From contig NC_017741.1 of the NCBI RefSeq assembly GCF_000277405.1, forward strand, positions 248,001 to 312,000: 64,000 bases of DNA. Direction: 5' to 3'. The DNA comes from Helicobacter pylori Shi112 (lineage in GTDB: Bacteria; Campylobacterota; Campylobacteria; Campylobacterales; Helicobacteraceae). The position numbers were made by a program, and so were the translations under genes. Under the pieces are notes generated by a model. That model did not search any database. It was not told the origin of the DNA and was given only the letters and a program-made list of their open reading frames with translations. Below, in pieces: positions 34,624-44,688 of the stretch. How positions within the stretch are numbered: the stretch's first letter is position 1; each line of letters begins with the position of its first letter.

Positions 34624-34829
34624 GAAAAACTCCCTAAATTCTAAATTATTACTTTATCAAAAAAGAGTGATAATCTTTAAAAAATTTTTCTTTAATGATT
34701 ACAAAAACAGGGTTTTGATTAGTTTTATAGCTTGAGAGCGATTGCAAGAGATAAGCCCTCTTTATAAAGCACTTAATTTTAAAAATGCCTTCAAGCGTTT
34801 TAAACAAGCCCCTTTTTTTAAAGAGGGTT

Positions 34830-36917
34830 TTAATAAGCAAACACATAATTCAAATACACGCTATAGAGCCTTCTGTATTTGAGTTCAGCGCCCATGAAAG
34901 AATAATAATCCGTGTTAATGGTAGGGATTTTCACGCCTAATTCCACGCCATGCTGTGCGGCATGATCGCTGTCTTTTTTCTTAGACCTGGCGAGATTCAT
35001 TCTCAAGCCTAAATTGAATAAAAATTGGAAATTCGCCACATTCATCTTAGCGCTATAGATATTACCCACCACATTCAAATTCACAAATTCAGAATTAAGC
35101 CACGAAGTCCCGGCTAATGCAAAGCCACCAAAAAGCCCCACGGAGAGCTTGTTATTCTTGCCTAAAAAGTTGGTGTTTTTATCGTTAATGAAGTTATAAA
35201 GCGCATCCATTCCCACCCCATAGGTCCAAACATCAGAAGCGGAGTTGAAAAAGCTGGATTTGATGAACGCATGGTTATAGTCAAAAAAGCCGTAATACCT
35301 TAACCCCCAATTCCTTTTTTTACCAAAGAATTGTTTGTAGCCCATTTGCACGCCGATCCCGTTCATCGCACCGTTATTGGTTTGAGAACTAATCATGCCA
35401 AAGCGCCTGAAAGGGTTTTTGCCTAATTCTTGCGTGGTGGCTTGGAGCTGGTTGTATTTGTTTGAATCCAAAGAATAAGTGAGCAAACCTTCTGGGGAAT
35501 TAGGGTTTTGAGTGGAATGCGTCATGTTTTGAAGAGATTTAGCGTTAGGCAAGCTAGAGATAGCGCTATTGATCGCTTTTTGGTCGTTGTTTAAAGTGTT
35601 AAGGGCTCCTTTAAAATCCAAAATGGTTTGAGCCAAAGCTTTCTCTTGATTGACCTGGTTGCCGTAATAAGTGGCGTGTTGCTCTAAAGAATTGAGGGTT
35701 TCTTTCACAAACGCGCAACCTGAACCATAAGTTTTGTCGTTAATCACACCAGCTGATCCTGCCAAACATTCTTCTAGATCTTGTTGGATAGGCCCTTGAA
35801 TGCTGTGGAAATTGTTCGCTACTTGTTGGGCTAAGCTTAAAATTTCTGCTTGAGCGTTCGCTCTATTGAGCATTTCTTGAGCAAACCCTTTGTCTTTAGA
35901 AGTGTAGGGGTTGAAATTTTCTGGTTGCGTGATTTGGGTGTTTTCATTAGCGTTAAGCTGTTTGGTTTTTTCTAAAACGGCTTGAGCGTTTTTAATCATC
36001 TCGTTAATCGCATTAAAACTCTCGCCAAAAATATCCATCACACTCCCAGTCTTACCGTGAAACCCCCATGCCCCACCGCCACCATTCACATGCGGGTTTT
36101 GAGTGGTAAGGACTTGCATGATAGTAGCGGCTTGTTGCAAAAGGTTTTCAGCGTCATTGACACTGTTAAACTTTAGCTGGATTGGGATTGCAAACCCGCC
36201 TGAATAATAATTGCCATCTCCATCGGGGTAAGTGTTTTCTGTGGTAGGGTTTCTTGTGAAAGTTTGGTTGATATTGACTACCATTTTTTTGGAGCCGTTC
36301 AAGGCAGGCATCCCACCTCCTTGACTTTGGTTTAAAGCGGTTTGGATAGTTTGATAAGCGGTATTGAGAGTCTGGTATTCACTGCTAGATAGGATACCAT
36401 TTGGCCCTACATTGCTAGCTCCATTGCAAGTGGTGGTGGTCGTTCCGCTATTAGTGCTGTAGCTGTAGTTTGGCGTGTTACTAAACGATCGAACGCCCCC
36501 ATTTTCTAAATGTTCTGGGCCAAGATTGGGGCCAGGACCACAGCTGATACCAAAGGCTATGACTTGCCACATGCCCACGGCGGCATTGAGCGCTAAAGCC
36601 ACGGCTTGATAGGCTGGGGAAGTGGTGGTAGCGCTAGTGAGGTTGATCGCGCTTGAGCTTAAATTGTCAATCGCGCTTGTGATCGCGCTGGGCGTGCTGG
36701 CTAAATTGACTAAGGAATTTAAGTAATTGTATTGGTTTAAAAGGTTGCTTAAGTTATCGTATTTGTCCGCAAGGTTTTGCAACGCTCCTGTGTTTTTCAC
36801 CATTTGAGCCGCTTCACCGATTTGATAGCCCACACTCATATAAAATCCGTCATCTTCAGCCCTTGATAATGAAGCCATGAGAGAAAGAGAGAGCAAGAGG
36901 GATTTTTTGATTTTCAT
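34830..36917 (-). CDS. hopM: Hop-family outer-membrane protein (HopM by position)
   Basis: Signal peptide (residues 1-20, ending SRA) is followed by the family start AEDDGFYMSVGYQIGEA. The middle is a variable Asn/Ser/Thr-rich adhesin-like domain with paired Cys, and the last 180 residues are the conserved beta-barrel ending in YLNYVFAY. At 695 residues it belongs to the large Hop/BabA-like group. Gene order (before SulP, tRNA-Asn and hopA) indicates hopM; BabA-family members share almost identical ends and recombine, so the symbol depends on synteny. A 14-A tract lies upstream and a CT-rich stretch in the signal peptide, so expression may be phase-variable. The present frame is on. Confidence 0.8.
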   Translation of the reverse strand: MKIKKSLLLSLSLMASLSRAEDDGFYMSVGYQIGEAAQMVKNTGALQNLADKYDNLSNLLNQYNYLNSLVNLASTPSAITSAIDNLSSSAINLTSATTTSPAYQAVALALNAAVGMWQVIAFGISCGPGPNLGPEHLENGGVRSFSNTPNYSYSTNSGTTTTTCNGASNVGPNGILSSSEYQTLNTAYQTIQTALNQSQGGGMPALNGSKKMVVNINQTFTRNPTTENTYPDGDGNYYSGGFAIPIQLKFNSVNDAENLLQQAATIMQVLTTQNPHVNGGGGAWGFHGKTGSVMDIFGESFNAINEMIKNAQAVLEKTKQLNANENTQITQPENFNPYTSKDKGFAQEMLNRANAQAEILSLAQQVANNFHSIQGPIQQDLEECLAGSAGVINDKTYGSGCAFVKETLNSLEQHATYYGNQVNQEKALAQTILDFKGALNTLNNDQKAINSAISSLPNAKSLQNMTHSTQNPNSPEGLLTYSLDSNKYNQLQATTQELGKNPFRRFGMISSQTNNGAMNGIGVQMGYKQFFGKKRNWGLRYYGFFDYNHAFIKSSFFNSASDVWTYGVGMDALYNFINDKNTNFLGKNNKLSVGLFGGFALAGTSWLNSEFVNLNVVGNIYSAKMNVANFQFLFNLGLRMNLARSKKKDSDHAAQHGVELGVKIPTINTDYYSFMGAELKYRRLYSVYLNYVFAY

Positions 36918-36953
36918 GTTTTCTCCTTTTAATAGATTTTGGTTTCACATTCC

Positions 36954-36966
36954 CATGATAATCATG
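36954..36966. promoter_or_regulatory. Palindrome between the hopM start and the A-tract
   Basis: CATGATAATCATG is a perfect dyad around a central A, 37 bp upstream of the hopM ATG. It resembles half of a Fur-type box, so repressor binding is possible; evidence is limited to sequence symmetry. Confidence 0.35.
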
Positions 36967-37027
36967 TTTATGAAAGTTCGCCATTTTACCATAAAATGCT
37001 TATTTTTAGCTTAAAATTTATATTTTG

Positions 37028-37041
37028 AAAAAAAAAAAAAA
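37028..37041. repeat. Poly-A tract of 14 in the hopM/sulP divergent promoter region
   Basis: Fourteen consecutive A residues (T on the hopM sense strand) lie 111 bp upstream of hopM and about 115-130 bp upstream of the SulP gene. Homopolymers of this length slip during replication in H. pylori and tune promoters of other hop genes. Confidence 0.85.
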
Positions 37042-37170
37042 CAATTTTAAGTATTTTTTACAATAAAATATTTAAGAAAGCTTAACGCTAAGAAAAGGGA
37101 TTTTATCTGGTTTGAAATTGGTTTTTAAATCTTTGGTTACAATCAAGCCATTCTAATGAGAAAGAAAGGC

Positions 37171-38328
37171 ATGTTTGAAAAGATACAAAAAGAATGGTTG
37201 AGTAACATTCAAAAAGATTTGTTGTCTGGTTTTGTGGTGGGGCTTTCTGTGATCCCAGAGACGGCCGGCTTTGCGATCATGGTGGGTTTAGATGTGGGCG
37301 TGGCGTTTTATACGACCTTTTACATGGCTTTTGTTTTGTCTTTTTTTGGGGCTAGAAAGGCGATGATTAGCGCAGCGGCCGGCTCAGTAGCGCTCATTTT
37401 AGTGGGCGTGGTTAAAAACTATGGGCTTGAATACGCGGGCGTGGCGACTCTTATGGCAGGGGTGTTGCAAATTCTTTTAGGCTATTTGAAAATAGGGAAT
37501 CTTTTGAGGTTTATCCCCCAATCAGTGATGTATGGCTTTGTGAACGCGCTAGGCATTTTGCTTTTAATGGAGCAATTCAAATTCCTTCAAAACCAAAATG
37601 TAGGGGTGTTTATCTTGCTTGTTATTGGGATATTGATCATTTACCTCTTCCCCTTAATCACTAAAAAAATCCCCTCTAATCTGGTTTGTATCCTTATAGT
37701 GAGCGCGATTGCTTTAATTTTTGATACGCATGCACCGAATTTAGGGAGCATTGAGCAAGGGATTTCAGGCTTTCATCCCATCATTATCCCAAAAAATTTG
37801 GATTTTAAAATTTTGATAGAGTTGTTGCCTTACGCTCTTTCTTTAGCGCTAGTAGGCACGATAGAAAGTTTATTGACCGCCAAAACTTTAGACATGATTT
37901 TAAAAGACGGCGTGAGCGATAAAAATAAAGAAACTAAAGCGCAAGGCTTGGGGAATATCATATCAGGGCTTTTGGGGGGAATGACAGGGTGCGCTTTAGT
38001 GGGGCAGTCTATCATCAACGCAAAATCCGGGGCCAAAACAAGGCTTTCTACTTTTTTTGCCGGCTTTTCTTTAATGGTGCTAGTGCTAGTGTTTAATGAA
38101 TATGTGGTTAAGATCCCCATCGTGGCGGTTGTGGCGGTGATGGTGATGATTTCTTTCACCACTTTTAATTTCCAATCCATTATTAACATTAAAAAAATCA
38201 AGCCCTATGACACGCTGAACATGCTCTTAGTCGTGGCGGTGGTTTTATACACGCATAATTTAGCGATAGGGGTTGTGGTGGGGGTGTTAGTCAATGCGTT
38301 ATGGATCAAATCAAAAGGGATTGCGTGA
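37171..38328 (+). CDS. SulP-family anion permease
   Basis: A multi-pass inner-membrane protein with about ten or eleven hydrophobic segments and family motifs: LLSGFVVGLSVIPETAGFAI at the N-terminus and GGMTGCALVGQS with AVVAVMVMIS later. It lacks the cytoplasmic STAS domain of larger SulP proteins, which agrees with its 385-residue length. ATG at 37171 has an aaagg ribosome site; an upstream in-frame ATG at 37156 would add five residues. It diverges from hopM. The substrate (sulfate, bicarbonate or another anion) cannot be read from the sequence. Confidence 0.85.
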   Translation: MFEKIQKEWLSNIQKDLLSGFVVGLSVIPETAGFAIMVGLDVGVAFYTTFYMAFVLSFFGARKAMISAAAGSVALILVGVVKNYGLEYAGVATLMAGVLQILLGYLKIGNLLRFIPQSVMYGFVNALGILLLMEQFKFLQNQNVGVFILLVIGILIIYLFPLITKKIPSNLVCILIVSAIALIFDTHAPNLGSIEQGISGFHPIIIPKNLDFKILIELLPYALSLALVGTIESLLTAKTLDMILKDGVSDKNKETKAQGLGNIISGLLGGMTGCALVGQSIINAKSGAKTRLSTFFAGFSLMVLVLVFNEYVVKIPIVAVVAVMVMISFTTFNFQSIINIKKIKPYDTLNMLLVVAVVLYTHNLAIGVVVGVLVNALWIKSKGIA

Positions 38329-38362
38329 AGTTTTGCTATAAAAAAAAGATGGGTTAAAAGTA

Positions 38363-38437
38363 TGGCTCCAGATGTAGGATTCGAACCTACGACCAAGCGG
38401 TTAACAGCCGCCTACTCTACCGCTGAGCTAATCTGGA
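38363..38437 (-). tRNA. tRNA-Asn (anticodon GTT)
   Basis: The minus strand folds as a full tRNA: acceptor TCCAGAT/ATCTGGA, D arm, anticodon loop CTGTTAA with GTT, T arm GGTTCGAATCC, and an encoded CCA end. Length is 75 including CCA. Confidence 0.95.
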
Positions 38438-38567
38438 ATTTCGCTCACAAAAAATAAAGAGAAATTTTAGTGTGTTTTTTGTAAAAAGTCAAGTAAAATG
38501 ATGCCCTTATGCATTGAGAGCCAAAAAGTTGGCTTTGTCCTCATTAATAATGAGAACAAATTCAATA

Positions 38568-40019
38568 TCAATAAGCCAAAACATAATTGAAATACACGCT
38601 ATAAAGTCTTCGGTATGCTAATTTAGCGCCCATGAAAGAATAGTAATTCGTGTTGATGGTGGGGATTTTCACGCCCAATTCAACGCCATGGTGAATCCCT
38701 TGAAGCCTTAAACCGGTATTGAATAAGAATTGGAAATTGGTGTTGTTGATTTTAGCGCTGTAGATGCTAGTGGTGGTTTTTAAATTCACAAATTGCGAAT
38801 TAAGCCATGTTGTGCCTGCTAGAGCGATGCCTCCAAAAATGCCAAAAGAGATTTTGCGGTTTTGATTGGATCCGCCATTGATGAAATTCAATAAAAGATC
38901 ACTGCCTGCGCCATAAGTGAAAACATTAGAAGCGGAGTTAAAAAAGTTGGATTTGATATAGGCATGGTTGTAATCAAAAAAGGCATAATACCGGATCCCA
39001 AAAAATTTATTTTTCCCAAAGAATTGCTTATAGCCTAATTGCACGCCCACGCCATTCATCGCCCCGTTATTGCTTTGAGAGTTAATCAATCCCACGCTTC
39101 TAAAAGGGTTATGGCCAAACTCTTTGGTGGTAGTTTGGAATTCAGAATATTGTGTTTCGTTGAGAGAATAACTATGGCTAGATCGGCTCACCAAACTTTG
39201 AAACCCTTTAGAACCGGGCGTTTTTTGAATGGTGTTATAGATGGTTGCTAAATTGTCCCCTTTGAGGTAAGAGATCGTATTGTTAATAACGCTTGATACT
39301 TGATTAAGGTTTTTATTGAAATCAGCGTTGGTAAATGCGTTTGGTTGGTTTGGACTTTCTGGGTCAGTTCTTCGGGATTGTGCGGCGGCTTTTTTAGCAC
39401 TATTTATCATGCTGTTTATGGCGTTAAATGTGTTGCCAAAAATATTGCATGCGTTCCCGCTTGCATTAATGCCCCATGGTTTGCCATTGCCTCCGTCTAT
39501 TCCTGGGCATTGGCTTTGAAGGGTGCTAATAATGGTGCTAGCTTGAGTTAAAAGCTGTTCATAGTCATTATCAATGGTGAGATTATTGTTTTTATTCTCT
39601 AGGGTATTTTGGAGCGATTGAGAAATCGTATTGATTTTTTCGTATTCATTAGTGGGTAGCGAGTTATTGGCTAAATTAGAGGCTATCACTTGCCACATGG
39701 CTACCGCAGAGCTGAGCGCTGAAGACACGGCTTGATTGGCGCTATTAGGGGTCGTTTTTAATCTGTTAGCGCTCTCTTTTAGATTGTCAATCGCTTGAGC
39801 GGTGCTTGAATCGGTGTTAGAGGCCGTTTGTTTGAGCTCGTTATAGCGGGTTAAAAGATTGTTCAAATTGTCGTAAGCGTTGGAGACTTTTTGGATTTCG
39901 CCGGTGTTTTTCACCATTTGAGCGGCTTCGCCGATTTGATAGCCCACGCTCATAAAAACGCCGTCATCTTCAGCAAGGAGCGATGACGCCATAAGAGAAA
40001 GTAAAATCGTTTTTTTCAT
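38568..40019 (-). CDS. hopA: HopA outer-membrane protein
   Basis: The ATG at 40019 has an aagga ribosome site and begins a typical signal peptide (MKKTILLSLMASSLLA), so the 11-residue upstream extension is rejected. The mature start AEDDGVFMSVGYQIGEA and the C-terminal barrel ending in YFNYVLAY are characteristic of the Hop family. At 483 residues it fits HopA, a porin, and the position between tRNA-Asn and kdsB matches HP0229. The frame is intact. Confidence 0.88.
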   Translation of the reverse strand: MKKTILLSLMASSLLAEDDGVFMSVGYQIGEAAQMVKNTGEIQKVSNAYDNLNNLLTRYNELKQTASNTDSSTAQAIDNLKESANRLKTTPNSANQAVSSALSSAVAMWQVIASNLANNSLPTNEYEKINTISQSLQNTLENKNNNLTIDNDYEQLLTQASTIISTLQSQCPGIDGGNGKPWGINASGNACNIFGNTFNAINSMINSAKKAAAQSRRTDPESPNQPNAFTNADFNKNLNQVSSVINNTISYLKGDNLATIYNTIQKTPGSKGFQSLVSRSSHSYSLNETQYSEFQTTTKEFGHNPFRSVGLINSQSNNGAMNGVGVQLGYKQFFGKNKFFGIRYYAFFDYNHAYIKSNFFNSASNVFTYGAGSDLLLNFINGGSNQNRKISFGIFGGIALAGTTWLNSQFVNLKTTTSIYSAKINNTNFQFLFNTGLRLQGIHHGVELGVKIPTINTNYYSFMGAKLAYRRLYSVYFNYVLAY

Positions 40020-40212
40020 AAAATGTTCCTTAAAGTAATGTTTTATTTGCAAAATCGTATCAAATTGAAACTTTATTTACAATGCGTTTAAATTATGCCA
40101 TAAATTTATTGAATCTTTAATAAAATTGAGCAAAAATTAACAAATTTTGCTTTTTTTTGGATTTAAAAAGAGGTTTTTGATGGTGAAAAATGCTTTGAGT
40201 AAATTTTAGCGC

Positions 40213-40938
40213 TCAAAGGAGATTGGGGCTAAAAATTTTCAAAGCGTTTTGCAAATCCTCTTTGGTGTCAATGCCCACGCTTTGGCTTTGAACGATTTTT
40301 ACTGCAATCTTTTTTTGATAATACAAAGCCCTTAATTGCTCTAATTTTTCCAGCTCTTCTAAAACGCAAGGTTTTAAAGCGCACAATTCTTCTAATATTT
40401 CTTTATTGTGGAAGCCATAAATACCGATATGCCCTAAAAGGGGGGTTTGGCGTTTCATACCAGCGTCTCGTAAAAAGGGGATAAGGGAGCGCGAAAAATA
40501 CAAAGCGTTACTTTGGCTGTCTAAAACCACCTTGACTAAATTGGGGCTTTTGGCTTGCTCTTCATCAATGACTTTAGCGCAAGTCGCCATGAAAGGGGCG
40601 TTTTTGGTGGCTTCTAATAAGGCTAAAATGACTTCTTTTTCTAAAAAAGGCTCATCGCCTTGCAAATTTAAAACCCTTTCATCGTTTTTTAACCCTAAAA
40701 TTTGCGCCGCTTCCAAACAGCGTTCTGTGCCGCTATTATGGTGTTTGGAGGTTAGCACGGCTTTAATGTGGAATTTTTGGCATGTTTGCATGATGCTTTC
40801 ATCATCGCAAGCGACCACGCATTCATCTACAAGATTCGCATTTTTAGCGCAACGCACCACCATAGGCAAGCCAAAAATATCTTCTAGCACTTTATTTTCA
40901 AAACGACTGGATTTTAATCTAGCAGGAATGATAATCAT
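40213..40938 (-). CDS. kdsB: CMP-KDO synthetase (3-deoxy-manno-octulosonate cytidylyltransferase)
   Basis: KdsB activates KDO with CTP for the inner core of lipopolysaccharide. The nucleotide-binding start [17 protein letters not shown] and the later NLQGDEPFL and [13 protein letters not shown] blocks are diagnostic. The length of 241 residues is normal. It diverges from dsbK. Cytoplasmic, single gene, intact. Confidence 0.93.
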
Positions 40939-40982
40939 CTTTAAACCTTTTTAAGCCTTATGAAAATAGGGGATTTTTATGG

Positions 40983-40988
40983 TATTAT
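40983..40988 (+). promoter_or_regulatory. Promoter of dsbK
   Basis: A -10 hexamer TATTAT with a preceding TGG lies 63 bases before the dsbK start; a taggag ribosome site precedes the ATG. Confidence 0.45.
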
Positions 40989-41050
40989 ACCCATTAAAAG
41001 CTTATCCCTTTTATTGTAAGGGTTTAGGCTATTGAACTTTAGGAGTTTTA

Positions 41051-41848
41051 ATGATATTAAGAGCGAGTGTGTTGAGCGCGTTACTTCTTGTAGGCTTAGG
41101 GGCAGCCCCTAAACATTCAGTTTCAGCTAATGACAAACGGATGCAGGATAATTTAGTGAGCGTGATTGAAAAACAAACCAATAAAAAGGTGCGTATTTTA
41201 GAAATCAAACCTTTAAAATCCAGCCAGGATTTAAAAATGGTCGTTATTGAAGATCCGGACACTAAATACAATATTCCGCTTATAGTGAGTAAGGATGGTA
41301 ATTTAGTCATAGGGCTTGGCGGTATCTTTTTTAGCAATAATGCCGGGGATGTGAAGTTGCTTACAGAAACCAATCAAAAAATCCTAGCCCTTAACACCAA
41401 CCAGCAAAATAGCGCGAAATTGAACGCTATTTTTGATGAAGTGCCAGCTGATTATGCGATAGAGTTGCCCTCTACTAACGCTGAAAATAAGGATAAAATC
41501 CTTTATATTGTTTCTGATCCCATGTGCCCGCATTGCCAAAAAGAGCTCACTAAACTCAGAGATCACTTGAAAGAAAACACCGTGAGAATGGTTGTAGTGG
41601 GGTGGCTTGGAGTCAATTCGGCTAAAAAAGCGGCTTTGATCCAAGAAGAAATGGCGAAAGCTAGGGCTAGGGGAGCGAGCGTGGAAGATAAAATCTCTAT
41701 CCTTGAAAAGATTTATTCCACCCAATACGATATTAACGATCAAAAAGAGCCTGAAGATTTACGCACTAAAGTGGAAAATACCACTAAAAAGATTTTTGAA
41801 TCTGGCATGATTAAAGGTGTGCCTTTCTTATACCATTATAAGGCATGA
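41051..41848 (+). CDS. dsbK: Periplasmic thiol-disulfide oxidoreductase (DsbK, HP0231 type)
   Basis: The 265-residue protein has a signal peptide (about residues 1-25), an N-terminal dimerisation domain and a thioredoxin fold with the active site CPHC (Cys159-Cys162). H. pylori DsbK is a dimeric oxidase that introduces disulfides into secreted proteins such as HcpE, which is encoded nearby. The cis-Pro segment (GVPFLYHY) is near the end. A clear ribosome site precedes the start, and the next gene follows after 15 bases. Confidence 0.88.
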   Translation: MILRASVLSALLLVGLGAAPKHSVSANDKRMQDNLVSVIEKQTNKKVRILEIKPLKSSQDLKMVVIEDPDTKYNIPLIVSKDGNLVIGLGGIFFSNNAGDVKLLTETNQKILALNTNQQNSAKLNAIFDEVPADYAIELPSTNAENKDKILYIVSDPMCPHCQKELTKLRDHLKENTVRMVVVGWLGVNSAKKAALIQEEMAKARARGASVEDKISILEKIYSTQYDINDQKEPEDLRTKVENTTKKIFESGMIKGVPFLYHYKA

Positions 41849-41863
41849 TATAAGGCTACTCTC

Positions 41864-42517
41864 ATGAAAAAACCCTACAGAAAGATTTCCGATTATGCGA
41901 TCGTGGGTGGTTTGAGCGCGTTAGTGATGGTGAGCATTGTGGGGTGTAAGAGCAATGCCGATGACAAACCAAAAGAGCAAAGCTCTCTGAGTCAAAGCGT
42001 TCAAAAAGGCGCGTTTGTGATTTTAGAAGAGCAAAAGGATAAATCTTACAAGGTTGTTGAAGAATACCCAAGCTCAAGAACCCACATTATAGTGCGCGAT
42101 TTGCAAGGCAATGAACGCGTGTTAAGCAATGAAGAGATTCAAAAGCTCATCAAAGAAGAAGAAGCCAAAATTGATAACGGCACGAGCAAGCTTATCCAGC
42201 CTAATAATGGAGGTGGAGGGAGTAATGAAAGCTCAGGCTTTGGCTTGGGGAGCGCGATTTTAGGGAGTGCGGCGGGGGCGATTTTAGGGAGCTATATTGG
42301 CAATAAGCTTTTCAATAATCCTAATTATCAGCAAAACGCCCAACGGACCTACAAATCCCCACAAGCTTACCAACGCTCTCAAAATTCCTTTTCTAAAAGC
42401 GTGCCCAGCGCTTCAAGCATGGGCGGAGCGAGTAAGGGACAGAGCGGGTTTTTTGGCTCTAGTAGGCCTACTAGTTCGCCTGCGGTAAGCTCTGGGACAA
42501 GGGGCTTTAACTCATAA
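41864..42517 (+). CDS. UPF0323-family lipoprotein
   Basis: The N-terminus ([19 protein letters not shown] followed by VSIVGC) is a lipoprotein signal with Cys29 as the likely lipidated residue. The mature protein has a charged domain, then a Gly-rich segment that looks membrane-associated ([20 protein letters not shown], resembling a glycine-zipper) and a Ser/Asn-rich tail. This matches HP0232 in position. Function is unknown; it is probably anchored in the outer membrane. Confidence 0.82.
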   Translation: MKKPYRKISDYAIVGGLSALVMVSIVGCKSNADDKPKEQSSLSQSVQKGAFVILEEQKDKSYKVVEEYPSSRTHIIVRDLQGNERVLSNEEIQKLIKEEEAKIDNGTSKLIQPNNGGGGSNESSGFGLGSAILGSAAGAILGSYIGNKLFNNPNYQQNAQRTYKSPQAYQRSQNSFSKSVPSASSMGGASKGQSGFFGSSRPTSSPAVSSGTRGFNS

Positions 42518-42541
42518 TTTAATCTATTTTAAGGCTAAAAA

Positions 42542-43714
42542 ATGCAAGTGATTCCTTTAAAACCTTTAGACAATAAGACCTTAGAAGAAATCGGCTTAGA
42601 TTGGCACACTAATGACGACATGTCATCTTATATCGCTGATGAAATGGTGGTTGTTTCTCAAAAAGAAGCGGACGCTTATTATGATGCTTGTAATGAGCTT
42701 TATGACATGTTTGTAGAGACGGCTGAAGAGGCCATTCAAAACGATCGCTTTTTTGAATTGGATATTCCTAACGCGCTCATTCCTATGATCAAACAGAGTT
42801 TTGAAGAAGAAGTGCATTGGCACATTTACGGGCGTTTTGATTTAGCCGGGGGGCTTGATGGCAAGCCTATTAAATTATTGGAATTTAACGCTGATACCCC
42901 CACCATGCTCTATGAAACGGCGGTAATTCAATGGGCGTTACTCAAAGCGAATGGCTATGATGAAAACAAGCAATTCAATAACCTTTATGAAGCGCTTGGC
43001 GAGAATTTTAAACGCATGGTAACTTTAGGCGAAGACACGAGTCGTTTTGAGGAAATGTATGAGGGGTGGAAAATCCTTTTTTCAAGCGTTAGGGGGAATA
43101 TTGAAGAAGAGCGCACCATGCGTTTTTTGCAAGACGCTGCTCAGAGCGTGGGGTTTGAAACGGATTTTTCTTACATTGATGAGGTGGAATTTAATGCAGA
43201 AGAGGGCGTGTTTAAAAACGGCTTGAATTATGAGTTTTTATTCAAACTAATCCCTTGGGAAAACATCGCTATTGATGAGCCAGAATTAGCCCTTTTGATG
43301 CAAGGCATGATGGAAAATAAAAACACGATTTTTTTAAACCCCGCTTACACGATCCTTTTCCAATCCAAGCGTTTTTTAAAACTTTTATGGGACAGATACC
43401 CCAACCACCCCCTATTGTTAGAAACGAGCTATGAGCCATTATCCAATAAAAAGCAAATCAAAAAAGTGGCTTTTGGTAGGGAAGGGGCGAATAGTGAAAT
43501 CTTTGAAGCTTCCATGCAATCGCTTTTGAAAACGGACGGCGTTTATTCTAACCACAAGCCCGTTTATCAAGAGTTTTACGAGCTCAATTCGCATAACGGG
43601 TTGTATTATCAGCCTAATGTGTTTTTTGCGTATGAATCTTGCGCGCTAGGGTTTAGAAAAGGGGGGTTGATCTTGGATAATTTTTCTAAATTCGTGAGCC
43701 ACATGTTGCAATAA
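42542..43714 (+). CDS. Glutathionylspermidine-synthase-like ATP-grasp protein
   Basis: The 390-residue protein shows the conserved blocks of the GSP-synthase ATP-grasp domain: GRFDLAGG, LLEFNADTPTMLYE and, near the end, PVYQEFYEL with a substrate/ATP-binding context. These enzymes ligate amines to peptides using ATP. H. pylori does not make classical glutathione, so the real substrate is unknown. It overlaps the next gene by one base, which suggests co-translation. Confidence 0.82.
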   Translation: MQVIPLKPLDNKTLEEIGLDWHTNDDMSSYIADEMVVVSQKEADAYYDACNELYDMFVETAEEAIQNDRFFELDIPNALIPMIKQSFEEEVHWHIYGRFDLAGGLDGKPIKLLEFNADTPTMLYETAVIQWALLKANGYDENKQFNNLYEALGENFKRMVTLGEDTSRFEEMYEGWKILFSSVRGNIEEERTMRFLQDAAQSVGFETDFSYIDEVEFNAEEGVFKNGLNYEFLFKLIPWENIAIDEPELALLMQGMMENKNTIFLNPAYTILFQSKRFLKLLWDRYPNHPLLLETSYEPLSNKKQIKKVAFGREGANSEIFEASMQSLLKTDGVYSNHKPVYQEFYELNSHNGLYYQPNVFFAYESCALGFRKGGLILDNFSKFVSHMLQ

Positions 43715-44244
43715 TGGTTGCAATGATGCGTTATTTTCACATTTATGCGACCACTTTTTTCTTCCCTTTGGCGCTTCTTTTTGCGATTAGTGGGCTTTCA
43801 TTGCTCTTTGGGGTGCGCCAAGACACTGGCGCTAAGATCAAAGAGTGGGTTTTAGAAAAATCCTTAAAAAAAGAGGAACGATTGGATTTTTTAAAAGACT
43901 TTCTAAAAGAAAACCATATCGCTATGCCTAAAAAGATAGAGCCTAGAGAGTATAGGGGAGCGCTGGTTATTGGCACGCCTTTGTATGAAATCAACCTTGA
44001 AACTAAAGGCGCTCAAATAAAAATCAAAACCATTGAAAGGGGCTTTTTAGGCGCGCTCATCATGCTGCATAAGGCTAAGGTGGGCGTTGTGTTTAAGACG
44101 CTTTTGGGGATTTTTTGCGTGTTTTTATTGTTGTTTTATTTGAGCGCGTTTTTAATGGTGGCTTTTAAGGACACTAAACGCATGTTTATAAGCGTTTTAA
44201 TAGGGTTCGTGGTGTTCTTTGGAGCGATCTATTGGTCTTTATAG
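43714..44244 (+). CDS. PepSY-associated-type membrane protein
   Basis: A 176-residue protein with one N-terminal membrane helix (about residues 8-30, FHIYATTFFFPLALLFAISG), a soluble domain of about 80 residues, and two C-terminal helices (about 130-150 and 155-175). The arrangement, starting with a His near the first helix, resembles PepSY-associated membrane proteins. It overlaps the ATP-grasp gene by one base. The specific function is unknown. Confidence 0.7.
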   Translation: MVAMMRYFHIYATTFFFPLALLFAISGLSLLFGVRQDTGAKIKEWVLEKSLKKEERLDFLKDFLKENHIAMPKKIEPREYRGALVIGTPLYEINLETKGAQIKIKTIERGFLGALIMLHKAKVGVVFKTLLGIFCVFLLLFYLSAFLMVAFKDTKRMFISVLIGFVVFFGAIYWSL

Positions 44245-44688
44245 GGTTTTAAAACAAAAGGTATTTTTCACAATCAAAATAAAAGAGCTAAGCGAGTGAT
44301 AGTTTTGGTGCTCTTATGGGGTTAGGGGGATTTAGTTTTGGGGTTTTGGGAGGGTTATTTCAAAATGCCTCCTATCTCTTTATGGGTTTTAAAAATCCCA
44401 TTTTTTAAAAATTAAAGAATGTTAATGCTGAAATAAGCTTGTTCATACGGGAGCGAAAGCGACACTAAAGGTATTTGAGATTTTCCCTAGTCTGATGCGA
44501 GAGTTTGGGTTTCACTCTGTGTCCCTAAGGATTTTACAGAGTTTGATCTCTAACGCATTCGCTCACGCATCATGCCTTTAAAGGCGTAACTCCTTTGTCC
44601 TAGATACGAACGCAATATTATAGACTAGTAGCATTCATCACAAACGCTAAAGGTGTTTGGGTTTTCTGCTTGGGTGGTTTAAAATTTT
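44245..44688. other. Noncoding gap between convergent genes
   Basis: About 440 bases with no credible gene between the membrane protein and hcpE (convergent). The part 44450-44670 is less AT-rich and contains several in-frame stops in all frames; it may be a decayed gene or repeat fragment. No clear terminator with a T run was found. Confidence 0.5.

Noticed and set aside
38363..38437. tRNA-Asn as integration site of the element
   Set aside because: The element ends about 5 kb away, no repeated tRNA end was found, and plasticity-zone elements are not known to use tRNA genes.
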